Below the pieces are notes generated by a model. That model was not told the DNA's origin and did not search any database. It worked only from the letters and a program-made list of their open reading frames with translations. Shown here in pieces: positions 38,289-46,919 of a DNA stretch of 64,000 bases. Where the stretch lies: the NCBI GenBank assembly GCA_030679915.1, contig JAUXRY010000042.1, forward strand, positions 62,001-126,000, given 5' to 3'. Source of the stretch: Thiobacillus sp. (GTDB taxonomy: Bacteria > Pseudomonadota > Gammaproteobacteria > Burkholderiales > Thiobacillaceae). The position numbers and the translations under genes were made by a program. The stretch's first letter is position 1, and every line of letters begins with the position of its first letter.

Positions 38289-39127
38289 ATAACGCAAAAC
38301 CCGCCACTGGCCATGATGCGCGTAGCTTGACTACACGCCTACGTCATGCTGCCTGGCGTCGGGGAAAATCATGGTTCCAGCGGTTGCTTCCGCGGCCACT
38401 TGAGCGGCATGTGTTTGTTGCCGGGATGCAGCGATCCGGTACCAATCTGTTGATGGATGTTCTGGATGCCAGTGCTGTGACCCAGGTGTTTCACGAGACC
38501 GATCCACGTGCTTTCGATCATTATGAAATGCGTGATGTAACCGTGATCAAACAACTCGTCGAAAAGTGCCCGGCACCGGTATTTGTCATCAAGGCGCTTT
38601 GCGAACTCGACCGCATCAACTTGTTAATGGATACATTTCAGCCCGCACAAACCTTGTGGGTCGTGCGCGATTGGCGCGACAGTGCCAATTCTGCAATCAA
38701 GTCATTCGGAAACTTTGTACCGCAATGGGCGCGCTTGATGAAGGGTGACGCCAGTGATTGGCGAGGGCGCGGGATGTCGTCAGCAACCCGTACGCAACTG
38801 GCCGAATTGTATCGTCCGGATGCGAGCGAAGCCGAGGGCGCAGCCATCATGTGGTACTACCGCAATATCCTCTTTTTCGAGCAGTTGGCAGACGATCCTC
38901 GCGTGCGTGTCGTGTTTTATGAAGCGCTCGTGCAGCACCCCATGCGCGAAGTTGCTGCCGTCTATACTTTTCTTGAATTACCCGGATTCAATACGAGTAT
39001 TGCCAACCGGATATATTCGCGTTCAGTCAGACATCGCAGCCCACCCGATATCCGTCCAGAGGTGGGTGCGCTATGCGACACCTTGTTGGCGCGTTTCAAA
39101 GCCTTGCCAAGTCAGGGACAACGATGA
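38285..39127 (+). CDS. Sulfotransferase-family protein
   Basis: A 280-residue PAPS-dependent sulfotransferase-like protein. The 5'-phosphosulfate loop is G47-MQRSGT-N54 and the 3'-phosphate motif is R128-DWRDS-A134. No signal peptide. It could sulfate a glycan or lipid-linked sugar. It lies between a glycosyltransferase and the CapK-like gene, with ATGA overlaps at both sides, which argues for a role in polysaccharide modification. No PAPS-synthesis genes are in the window. Confidence 0.85.
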   Translation: MNNAKPATGHDARSLTTRLRHAAWRRGKSWFQRLLPRPLERHVFVAGMQRSGTNLLMDVLDASAVTQVFHETDPRAFDHYEMRDVTVIKQLVEKCPAPVFVIKALCELDRINLLMDTFQPAQTLWVVRDWRDSANSAIKSFGNFVPQWARLMKGDASDWRGRGMSSATRTQLAELYRPDASEAEGAAIMWYYRNILFFEQLADDPRVRVVFYEALVQHPMREVAAVYTFLELPGFNTSIANRIYSRSVRHRSPPDIRPEVGALCDTLLARFKALPSQGQR

Positions 39128-40512
39128 GCGTACCTGCCTGGTTTGCCCGAACGGTTTTTCGCGCACAGGAAGCGGCGATGCAACGTCCCACTTTCTGCAT
39201 GTTGGCAGAGCTCGAGCGCAGCCAGTGGATGTCGACAGACGCGATGCGCGCATTACAGACCCACCGGTTGAACGGCCTGCTGCAAGGTGCCTGGGCGCAT
39301 AGCCCTTGGCATGCTGCGCGTTTGAATGATGCCGGGCTGGCCGACGCTGTTCACGCGGGCACGGTTTCATTGGATGATTTGTCGCGGTTGCCGACAATGA
39401 ACAAACGCGATGCGCGCGATAACGTTGAGCAACTGGTTTGGCGGGAGGTTCCGGGCGGCGTGTTCAAATACACCACTGGGGGTTCCAGTGGCGAGCCGCT
39501 GATTTTTTACTTTGGTCGTTCGCGGCAGGCTGCTGATGCGGCATGCCGGCTGCGTGCACGGCGCTGGTGGGGACTGAATCCGGGCGAGCGTGAGGTGTAT
39601 CTCTGGGGGGCGCCGGTTGAGTTGTCCAAAACTGATCGAATCAAAACCGTGCGCGACCGCCTGGTCAATCAGTTGCTTTTGAACGCATTCGAGATGTCAC
39701 CTGCGCGCATGGACGACTACCTTAGCGCGATCCAGGCCTGGAATCCCAAAGCGATTTACGGTTATGCGAGCAGCCTGGCGCTGATCGCGGCGCACGCCGA
39801 GTCGAATGGCGTTATACCCAAGTTGCCTGCACTGCGGGTGGTGAATGCCACCGGCGAACCGCTGTTTCCACATCAACGTGAACTCATCGAGCGCGTGTTC
39901 GGGGTGTCGGTCGCCATCGAATATGGCGCGCGTGATGCCGGACTCATGGCATTGCAGTCGCCTGATGGCACGCTGCTGACGATGGATGAAACGCACCTGA
40001 TCGAGATACTGGACAACGCTGGAAACCCGGTTGAGCCGGATGAAGAAGGCGAAGCGGTAGTGACCAGTCTGGTGTCCGAGGCGCAGCCCTTTATTCGCTA
40101 CCGCACGGGCGATGTCGTTCGACGTTCCGGTCAGGTTGACCCCGGCAAACGGGGACTCACCGTGTTGGATGCTGTGGTGGGGCGGCAAACCGATTTTATC
40201 GTCGCTGCCGATGGTCGCATCATGCATGCGCTGGCGGTGATTTATGTGCTGCGTGCGATTCCTGGGGTCGGACAATTCAAACTGATCCAGCATACGGTTG
40301 ATCGGATGGAAGTGCTGGTCGTACCGGATACGCGATGGAATGAGGCGGCGCGCCTTGGTGTCATTCAAGGTCTGCAGGCTAGACTGGGTGCGGGACTTCA
40401 AGTGGATTTGAAATTACAGGATGTCATTGCCCCGGAGGCTTCAGGGAAGCATCGCTACGTGGTCAGTCATGTTCCGCTACAGCAAGGGCTGGCACAGGCC
40501 AGTGCAGGATAG
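39124..40512 (+). CDS. CapK-like adenylate-forming enzyme (phenylacetate-CoA ligase family)
   Basis: A 462-residue member of the CapK/PaaK branch of adenylate-forming enzymes. The ATP-binding TTGGSSGEPL segment (about 117-126) and the motif YRTGD (about 327-331) are present, with the C-terminal domain after. In capsule loci CapK-like proteins probably activate an acyl group for attachment to the glycan; here it is a candidate for that step. The start at 39124 overlaps the sulfotransferase stop as ATGA; an upstream in-frame reading from 39073 lies inside that gene. Confidence 0.87.
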   Translation: MSVPAWFARTVFRAQEAAMQRPTFCMLAELERSQWMSTDAMRALQTHRLNGLLQGAWAHSPWHAARLNDAGLADAVHAGTVSLDDLSRLPTMNKRDARDNVEQLVWREVPGGVFKYTTGGSSGEPLIFYFGRSRQAADAACRLRARRWWGLNPGEREVYLWGAPVELSKTDRIKTVRDRLVNQLLLNAFEMSPARMDDYLSAIQAWNPKAIYGYASSLALIAAHAESNGVIPKLPALRVVNATGEPLFPHQRELIERVFGVSVAIEYGARDAGLMALQSPDGTLLTMDETHLIEILDNAGNPVEPDEEGEAVVTSLVSEAQPFIRYRTGDVVRRSGQVDPGKRGLTVLDAVVGRQTDFIVAADGRIMHALAVIYVLRAIPGVGQFKLIQHTVDRMEVLVVPDTRWNEAARLGVIQGLQARLGAGLQVDLKLQDVIAPEASGKHRYVVSHVPLQQGLAQASAG

Positions 40513-40514
40513 TC

Positions 40515-41627
40515 ATGATGAAACCCTCCGCATGGTTTGATGCGTTGCTACCTTACAAGCCTTGGCGCTCGGGGCAGCTACGCTGGATGATGCTGGATCT
40601 GGCCGGAACCGCGCGCCAGCCCGAGCAGGATCCGCGCACGCATTTGCGCGCATCGCTTGAGTGGCTGTGTCGTGCACAGGATGCATGCCCGACGGAACCA
40701 GGTTGTGGGTGCGTGTCTGCGGGCTGGTCATTCGAATCGGGCTGGTTACCGGGCAGCATCGACACCACGGGATGGCTGGTTGAGACTTACCTGCCCGCCG
40801 CCGATTATCTGGTTTGGCCGTTACTTGAAAATCGTGCACGGGCCATGCTCAATGTTTTGCTGGCCCAACCCGATGGGACATCGCTGGGTCGGATACATGG
40901 ATTGATTGCCGGGCATGTCCAACTGGGGCATGCCGATTGTCTGGAACGTGCGGTGCGCAGTGCGCATACCTTGCTCGACGCACCCCTGGTGTCCGTAGTG
41001 CATCTTGCCAAGGTGGCACATACCCTGGCGGCACTGGGCATCCTCGCAGAGGACGCCGTGCTTAGCCAGGCAGCGCAGAAATATCTGGATGCGGTACTCA
41101 CACGGCAAACCCCGTGTGGGTGGTTTGCCGACGGATCAGCCCCCATCGCCACCCCGCTGAGCGTACTGGCTTGCACGCTACGCAGCCTGATTGAACTCGC
41201 CGTGATCCTGGATGATCAGCGTGCACTCCAGTCGGCACACCGTATCGCACATGCCTTGCGTGACAACCTGAGTGGTGACGGCTTGCTGGCGGGTGCCTAT
41301 GACGATGGCTGGATGCCAGCAGCAAACCATGTTTGCATGTCGGGCCTAGCGCAATTGACGACCTGCTGGGTTCGCTTGTCACAATTGGAACCGGGTGCAA
41401 TATGGAACGACGCGATCTGGCGTGCGCTGGCCTGGATCAAGCGCAACCAACGCACCGAGGGCGAAGATCTTGCCACCCGAGACGCCTTGCCCAACACCGT
41501 GCCTATTTGGCGAGGTCCGGGCGCATTCGGTTTTGATTCCATGAATGCCAAATATTTTGCCGATGCCCTGATGATGGATAGGGTGGGCATCACAATACCG
41601 TCTGCTGCACGAAAGAAAAATCAATGA
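40515..41627 (+). CDS. Uncharacterised helical (possibly alpha/alpha-toroid) protein
   Basis: A 370-residue protein without signal peptide or transmembrane segments. The sequence has repeated helical pairs and glycine/tryptophan spots (SAGWSFES, GWFADGS, GAYDDGWMPA, CMSGLAQLTTC) that recall alpha/alpha-toroid proteins such as six-hairpin glycosidases or terpenoid-cyclase folds. I do not recognise a defined family. It lies 2 bases after the CapK-like gene and overlaps the ligase-like gene as ATGA, so it belongs to the operon. A role in glycan trimming or modification is an inference only. Confidence 0.7.
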   Translation: MMKPSAWFDALLPYKPWRSGQLRWMMLDLAGTARQPEQDPRTHLRASLEWLCRAQDACPTEPGCGCVSAGWSFESGWLPGSIDTTGWLVETYLPAADYLVWPLLENRARAMLNVLLAQPDGTSLGRIHGLIAGHVQLGHADCLERAVRSAHTLLDAPLVSVVHLAKVAHTLAALGILAEDAVLSQAAQKYLDAVLTRQTPCGWFADGSAPIATPLSVLACTLRSLIELAVILDDQRALQSAHRIAHALRDNLSGDGLLAGAYDDGWMPAANHVCMSGLAQLTTCWVRLSQLEPGAIWNDAIWRALAWIKRNQRTEGEDLATRDALPNTVPIWRGPGAFGFDSMNAKYFADALMMDRVGITIPSAARKKNQ

Positions 41628-42946
41628 GAGACTTGCTTGTAACCGCTATTGTCTTTGGCATCCTTCCCTTTGTTTTTAAACGTCCATGGGTTGGCATTCT
41701 GCTGTGGTCGTGGCTAGGCTATATGAATCCCCACAAGCAAGCTTGGGGGTTTGCCCAAAATTTTCCATTCGCCCTGGTCGTGGGCATCGTCATCATCGTG
41801 GCATTTTTCTTCTCTCGAGAGAAGAAGGAAATGCTATGGACGCGCGAAACTGTGTTGCTGCTAATGTTTGTGGGCTGGATGTTATTGACAACCTTTTTCG
41901 CTTTTTATTCTGATCCGGCCTGGGAACAATGGGACAAGGTCTGGAAAATTCAGTTGATGGTTTTTCTCACCGTGCTCATCATCAAAGAGCGTCAGCATTT
42001 GCATTGGCTGATATGGGTGATTGCGCTGTCGCTAGGTTATTACGGTGTCAAAGGTGGCATATTCACAATTGCCAATGGCGGGGTGTACCGGGTACAAGGC
42101 CCTGAAAATACCTTTATCGGCGGCAACAACGAAATCGCGTTGGCACTGGTGATGGTTATTCCCCTCATACGCTATCTGCACCTTCAGGCAACGCAGCAAT
42201 GGGTCCGTTTGGGCTTGGCAAGCGCAATGGTGTTGAGCGGCGTGGCCGCAGTCGGCAGTCAGTCTAGAGGCGGCCTCGTTGCCATGCTGGCAATGGGCTT
42301 TTTTCTCTGGACCAAAAGCCGGAACAAGTTGATTACCGGAGTCTATATGGTGCTGGCCGTGGCCATTATCGGAATGGTCATGCCACAAGCCTGGTATGAC
42401 CGCATGAATACGATCCAGAATTATCAGCAGGACGACTCGGCGCTTGGACGGATCAATGCCTGGCACACTGCTTTTAACGTTGCCTCAGACCGAATAACTG
42501 GCGGTGGCTTTGAGACATTCCTGCCCCCTACCTTTCAGCAATATGCTCCGAATCCATTTATGGTGCACGATGTGCATAGCATCTATTTTGAGATCATGGG
42601 AGAGCAGGGGTTTATTGGTTTCGCCATGTTCATGTTGTTGGGCGTGTTTGCCTGGCTGCGGGCCCGACAGATCATCCGTGCCTGCAAAAATGATCCCAGC
42701 CGAAAATGGGCATCGGATATGGCAGCCATGTTGCAGGTGAGTTTGATTGGCTATGCGGCGGGAGGGGCGTTCCTGGGATTGGGCTATTTCGATTTGCCTT
42801 ATCACCTGATGATGCTTATCTTGCTGGCGGCGAAGTTTTCGGGTGTGTTGGACAAAGATTCCCAGAACAGGGCTCTCGGAGGGGAGAAGCGTCTCCCGCA
42901 TCCCTCCAGCAGTCTGGTCAGGAATATTTCCGGACAAAAAAATTGA
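41624..42946 (+). CDS. Exosortase-A-associated O-antigen-ligase/polymerase-like membrane protein
   Basis: A 440-residue polytopic protein with about ten transmembrane helices and a large periplasmic loop (about 250-330) with the family residues DSALGRINAW and HDVHSIYFEIMGEQGF. It matches the exosortase-A-linked putative O-glycosylation ligases (TIGR03097 type), related to WaaL/Wzy. It may polymerise the polysaccharide or attach glycan to proteins sorted by exosortase. Which of the two cannot be decided from sequence. Confidence 0.9.
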   Translation: MRDLLVTAIVFGILPFVFKRPWVGILLWSWLGYMNPHKQAWGFAQNFPFALVVGIVIIVAFFFSREKKEMLWTRETVLLLMFVGWMLLTTFFAFYSDPAWEQWDKVWKIQLMVFLTVLIIKERQHLHWLIWVIALSLGYYGVKGGIFTIANGGVYRVQGPENTFIGGNNEIALALVMVIPLIRYLHLQATQQWVRLGLASAMVLSGVAAVGSQSRGGLVAMLAMGFFLWTKSRNKLITGVYMVLAVAIIGMVMPQAWYDRMNTIQNYQQDDSALGRINAWHTAFNVASDRITGGGFETFLPPTFQQYAPNPFMVHDVHSIYFEIMGEQGFIGFAMFMLLGVFAWLRARQIIRACKNDPSRKWASDMAAMLQVSLIGYAAGGAFLGLGYFDLPYHLMMLILLAAKFSGVLDKDSQNRALGGEKRLPHPSSSLVRNISGQKN

Positions 42947-42982
42947 AGCTCGTTTTCTGCAACCTCGATAAGGCCTGAAGCC

Positions 42983-43945
42983 ATGCTCGATGTATTTTTC
43001 ACCGTGGATATCGAGATTTGGTGTGATGGCTGGCAGAACATTGACGAAAAGTTTCCAGATGCTTTCCGCAAGTACATATATGGTCCCACAGCGAAAGGCG
43101 ATTTCGGATTACCTTACCAGCTGCGGGTGTTGAATGAGCATGGCCTGAAAGGAGTGTTTTTCATAGAGCCGCTTTTTTCGTCGCGTTTTGGCAAGCAGCC
43201 TCTGGCTGAGATCGTGGGGCTTGTTGGTGAAAATGGTCACGAGGTGCAGCTTCACTTGCACCCCGAATGGGTCGATGAGTCAAAAATCCCCTTGCTTGCA
43301 GGTATCCACAGCAAGCGGAATCATCTTCGAAATTTTTCGACCGCGGAACAAACAACCTTGATCGGTGCAGGGGCCAAGCTGCTGGAGCAAGCGGGTGCAA
43401 GTAATATCAATGCATTTCGCGCAGGGGGATTCGCCTTTAATAAAGATACGCTGAGTGCGCTTTCGGCCAACGGCATCCTGTTCGACAGCAGCTACAACGC
43501 AAGCCTTTTTGGGCCGGACAGTGGGGTGATGCCGGGTGTTGCGGTCGTAGAGCCGATTGAATGCGCCAGTGTTTTTGAATATCCCATGACTGTGTTCAAC
43601 GATGGTACTCAATCACTGCGTCACGCTCAGCTGACCTCCTGTTCATATCAGGAAATGGAGGGGCTGTTATGGCAGGCACTGGAAGCTGAACGTAGCGCGT
43701 TCGTCATCCTGTCGCATGGTTCGGAACTTCTTAATCTAGCCAAAAACCGGCCCGATGAAGTCGTGGTCAAACGGTTTCATAAATTATGTTCGTTTTTGGA
43801 CCGGAATCGGGATTCCTTCTGTGTGCGGGGATTTCAGGGGTTGAAGCCGCGGGCTGTGCTGCAGCAACCGCTTCCTCTTGTCTCCCCTGTTTGGAAAACA
43901 GGCGCCAGAATGCTCGAGCAAGCCTACCGCAGAAAATATCAGTGA
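42983..43945 (+). CDS. NodB-fold polysaccharide deacetylase-like protein
   Basis: A 320-residue protein. The first motif is TVDIEIWCDG (D9, E11), where the second Asp of NodB enzymes is Glu; the histidine motif is HEVQLHLHPEW (His at about 82, 86, 88), and FRAGGFAFN follows. The motif form differs from classical NodB but resembles other bacterial deacetylase-like proteins in surface-glycan loci. It is the last gene of the plus-strand operon, 36 bases after the ligase-like gene. Confidence 0.85.
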   Translation: MLDVFFTVDIEIWCDGWQNIDEKFPDAFRKYIYGPTAKGDFGLPYQLRVLNEHGLKGVFFIEPLFSSRFGKQPLAEIVGLVGENGHEVQLHLHPEWVDESKIPLLAGIHSKRNHLRNFSTAEQTTLIGAGAKLLEQAGASNINAFRAGGFAFNKDTLSALSANGILFDSSYNASLFGPDSGVMPGVAVVEPIECASVFEYPMTVFNDGTQSLRHAQLTSCSYQEMEGLLWQALEAERSAFVILSHGSELLNLAKNRPDEVVVKRFHKLCSFLDRNRDSFCVRGFQGLKPRAVLQQPLPLVSPVWKTGARMLEQAYRRKYQ

Positions 43946-43964
43946 CTGTCGGGCCTGGTTCTTG

Positions 43965-44030
43965 ACCGAACTGAAAGGGTGGCGCTAACCGTGTCCCCGT
44001 CTACAGGTTCCATACCGTCAATTCGGTTTT
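43965..44030 (+). terminator. Possible terminator with long loop at the end of the exopolysaccharide operon
   Basis: A 10-base imperfect inverted repeat (43965-43974 and 44018-44027, 9 of 10 paired) precedes TTTT (44027-44030). The 43-base loop is long for an intrinsic terminator. Its position between the convergent deacetylase and asparagine synthase genes fits, but the structure is weak. Confidence 0.3.
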
Positions 44031-44044
44031 AATAGCCATCTGCT

Positions 44045-45871
44045 TCAATGTTCATTGGCTTGCAGCCACTGCTCCAACATCATCATTACCCAGATCATGA
44101 CCCCGTAGTAGCTTGCATGGGGACCGCGATGCATGGTTAGCATATGGTCGAGATAGTCAGGCTGGACCCAGCCGCGCTGCTTGAACGCCGACAGGCTGTC
44201 GCCAACTAGATCACCGAGCGGCGCGTATTGGTTACTCCACACACCGAATGGCAGGCCGAAACCATGCTTGCTTTTGTTGATGATTTTTTCCGGGAGAAGG
44301 TCGTCCAGCGCTTGCTTGAAAAACCAGCGCAGTTTCTGGCCACGCACCTTGTAATCTACCGGAAGTGCATTGGCGAAGGCCACCAGGCGGTCGTCTAGTA
44401 GCGGATAGTGCACCTCAATACCTGCCGCTTCAGTCATGGTCCCCACTTTGCGTAAATCGTTGTCAGCCAGGGTGAACTTCATGTCCAGATGCATCAGGCG
44501 GTTAAGATATTGGTCAGTAGTCGAGCGCTCATAGACTTCGGTGAGCGCAGCATCGGGCGATGTGGGATCAATGGTCGAGATGAAGTCACCGGTGAAGATC
44601 TGTTCAAGCGGCGTGCGGTGCAGAAAGTTATAGCTTTCAAGGCGTAGTGGCAGCCCGATTTTGGCTTGATCAATGTAGCTTTTCAGCTTGCTGAGCGGGA
44701 ATCGGCTGGACAGGCCAGGCAGGTGAGTGATGGGTTCAATGATTCCGCATCTCACCACGGCGGGCAAGTGCGCATAAATTTCGAACAGGTGCTGTTTGGC
44801 GTAACGCGCATTGCCGCCAAATATTTCATCGCCACCATCACCGGCAAGCATGCGTTTAAACCCGGCCTCATGTGCGGTCCTGGCGCAGAAATAGGTGGGC
44901 ACTGCCGACGCATTACCCAGCGGTTCGTCGTATTCACGCGCGATGACGGGAATCGCACTCACGATATCGTCAGGCTTCAGGTAATACTCGTGGGGGCGGC
45001 TGCCATAACGCTCGACGGCACACCGGGCGTACTCCATTTCATCGAAGCCTTCAGCATCAAAGCCAATGGAAAAGGTGTCGACCGGGGCACCACGCGCTGC
45101 GGTCAGCGCGCCCACAATGGTTGAACTGTCGGTACCGCCGGATAGAAAAGCAGCAGTTCCGGGGGCGTCAGCATCGCGCACGGCCCGGTCAAGCACGCTG
45201 CGGAATTGGCTGCGCTGGGCGTCAAAGCCTGCCGGAACCGGGGTGTAATCGGCTTGCCAATAGAAGTTGGCATGCATCTGGCCGTCTTTCAACGTCAAGA
45301 TTTGCCCTGGCATCAATTTCTGGACGCCTTGGTAGATGCTGCGCGGCGCAGGGATGGCGTGGAAGTACAGATAATCGTATATGGCCTGTGGGTCGATGAC
45401 ACGTCCCACAGCAGGGTGCGCGGCCACGCTCTGTACGCTGGTCCCGAATACCATCTGGCCATTTCGTCTGGCATAACATAAGCGCTCCGAACCCACGCGA
45501 TCGAGCACCAGACAGGCGCGCTTTTTCAAGGGTTCGAGCACGGCGAAAGCAAAATTACCGCGCATCAGGGTGGGCAGCTTTTCGCCAAAGCGTATCCAGC
45601 CATGCGCCACCGCGACCGCAGGATTCTGGTCGCGGGCCACAAAAGCCAGTTCATCGTCGATAAAATGAGGTCGACCGGTCAGCGTGGCGGCCAAGCCACT
45701 TTCCACGTGGATGTGTGCTTTTTCGAAACGTGAACACGCCGCCACGCCCAGTATCTGGCTGCTATGGGCATGCAACAGCCCTTCCGGAGAGAAGCGAGCT
45801 GCTTGCCGCATTTGCTTGATTACATCCTGATGCGCGCCGTGCTCGCCCAGCCAGCCAAAAATTCCGTCCAT
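44045..45871 (-). CDS. Asparagine-synthase homologue lacking Cys2
   Basis: A 608-residue protein with the N-terminal glutamine-amidotransferase fold and C-terminal synthetase domain of AsnB. The glutaminase nucleophile Cys2 is replaced by Asp (M-D-G-I-F-G-W; codon GAC). The rest of that domain is also diverged: no clear RGPD segment. The synthetase domain is intact with SGGTDSS (about 244), LAGDGGDEIFGG and the KSKHGFGLP end segment. I infer a synthetase that uses ammonia or another amine, like the asparagine-synthase-related beta-lactam synthetases, or one that takes ammonia from a partner. It is alone on the minus strand between two plus-strand blocks. Confidence 0.87.
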   Translation of the reverse strand: MDGIFGWLGEHGAHQDVIKQMRQAARFSPEGLLHAHSSQILGVAACSRFEKAHIHVESGLAATLTGRPHFIDDELAFVARDQNPAVAVAHGWIRFGEKLPTLMRGNFAFAVLEPLKKRACLVLDRVGSERLCYARRNGQMVFGTSVQSVAAHPAVGRVIDPQAIYDYLYFHAIPAPRSIYQGVQKLMPGQILTLKDGQMHANFYWQADYTPVPAGFDAQRSQFRSVLDRAVRDADAPGTAAFLSGGTDSSTIVGALTAARGAPVDTFSIGFDAEGFDEMEYARCAVERYGSRPHEYYLKPDDIVSAIPVIAREYDEPLGNASAVPTYFCARTAHEAGFKRMLAGDGGDEIFGGNARYAKQHLFEIYAHLPAVVRCGIIEPITHLPGLSSRFPLSKLKSYIDQAKIGLPLRLESYNFLHRTPLEQIFTGDFISTIDPTSPDAALTEVYERSTTDQYLNRLMHLDMKFTLADNDLRKVGTMTEAAGIEVHYPLLDDRLVAFANALPVDYKVRGQKLRWFFKQALDDLLPEKIINKSKHGFGLPFGVWSNQYAPLGDLVGDSLSAFKQRGWVQPDYLDHMLTMHRGPHASYYGVMIWVMMMLEQWLQANEH

Positions 45872-45965
45872 GGTGTGTAGTGTCAGCGTGATGCAGGATA
45901 ATGTCCGTCAATATAAACGAGCGGAGCGATTGACACGAGCTCTGTAGATTGTGTGGTGGTCCACC

Positions 45966-46919
45966 ATGACCCGAAACCAGCAACAAAAGAAGGCAAAACG
46001 TTTGAATGATTTTTTGAACAAGGTTGGAAAAACGCTGGCGTTCCATGCCCGTCAGTTGCAGCGCCGTCTGCGCGGCGTGCAATGGGGCCGATCTCCCCGG
46101 CCCGCTTACCGTCCCATTATCGTAGTGGGCTGTTCGCGTGCGGGCACTACCCTGGTTTATAAAACCCTGTCCGAATCAAAAGAAATAGGCAGTCTGCAAC
46201 GTGAAACGCATGATTACTGGACCGACCTGCACCCCCCTCAGACCAAGAACTGGGATACCCATGCGCTGGATGCTGGAGACGCCAGTGCCGCGGATCGCGA
46301 TACCGTCAGCCGCTATTTCTACAGCTGGACTGGCCAGCATCGCTGGGTCGACAAAAATAACCAGAATGGCCTTTGCATACCCTATCTCGCGTCACTGTTT
46401 CCCGATGCCGTGTTTGTCTATATCAAGCGCAGCGCAGGGGATAACCTCAACTCGCTGATTGAAGGCTGGAGAAAGCCTGACGAATTCGCCACCTGGTCGA
46501 CCAATCTGCCCGCGAAGGTATCAGTTGAAGGTGGAAAGTTGAGTCAATGGTGCTTTTTCCTGGCGGAGGGCTGGCGTGACTATGTGAATGCCTCGGTTGA
46601 GGAGGTCGCTGCATTCCAGTACGTGGCCATCAATCAGGCCATTCTGCAGGCCAAGGCCAGCGTGCCTGCCGGGCAATGGGTTGAAGTGTTTTACGAAGAT
46701 TTTCTGCGCGACCCCGTCGTGACATTTCGTCAGGTGTTCGAAGGGTGTGGGTTGAATTTCGACACCCGCCTGCAAACCCATTGCGCAGGGGTGCTTGATA
46801 TTCCCTATAACGCATTTTCGGAAATCAGACTGGACAAATGGAAGGACGGCCGCAATCGTGAAAAGATTGACCGCGTGCTGCCCAAGGTGGAAGACGTTGC
46901 CAAACGGATGGGATATTGA
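45966..46919 (+). CDS. Sulfotransferase-family protein
   Basis: A 317-residue sulfotransferase-like protein with a basic N-terminus. The PAPS 5'-loop is G55-CSRAGT-T62; the 3'-phosphate segment is K154-RSAGDNLNS-L. A second sulfotransferase (38285) is in the main operon; the two share the fold but little visible sequence. Divergent from the asparagine-synthase homologue by a 94-base gap. The start at 45966 (ATG) is preferred over the GTG at 45951. Its end overlaps the next gene. Confidence 0.85.
   Translation: MTRNQQQKKAKRLNDFLNKVGKTLAFHARQLQRRLRGVQWGRSPRPAYRPIIVVGCSRAGTTLVYKTLSESKEIGSLQRETHDYWTDLHPPQTKNWDTHALDAGDASAADRDTVSRYFYSWTGQHRWVDKNNQNGLCIPYLASLFPDAVFVYIKRSAGDNLNSLIEGWRKPDEFATWSTNLPAKVSVEGGKLSQWCFFLAEGWRDYVNASVEEVAAFQYVAINQAILQAKASVPAGQWVEVFYEDFLRDPVVTFRQVFEGCGLNFDTRLQTHCAGVLDIPYNAFSEIRLDKWKDGRNREKIDRVLPKVEDVAKRMGY

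Noticed and set aside
41807-41826. Perfect 20-base palindrome centred on CTCGAG
   Set aside because: It lies inside the ligase-like coding region, encoding FSREKK, and has no T run, spacing or position that fits a regulatory site; likely chance from charged-residue codons.
45920-45965. TTGACA hexamer between the asparagine-synthase homologue and sulfotransferase as a sigma-70 -35
   Set aside because: No acceptable -10 lies 16-18 bases downstream, so no promoter is called.
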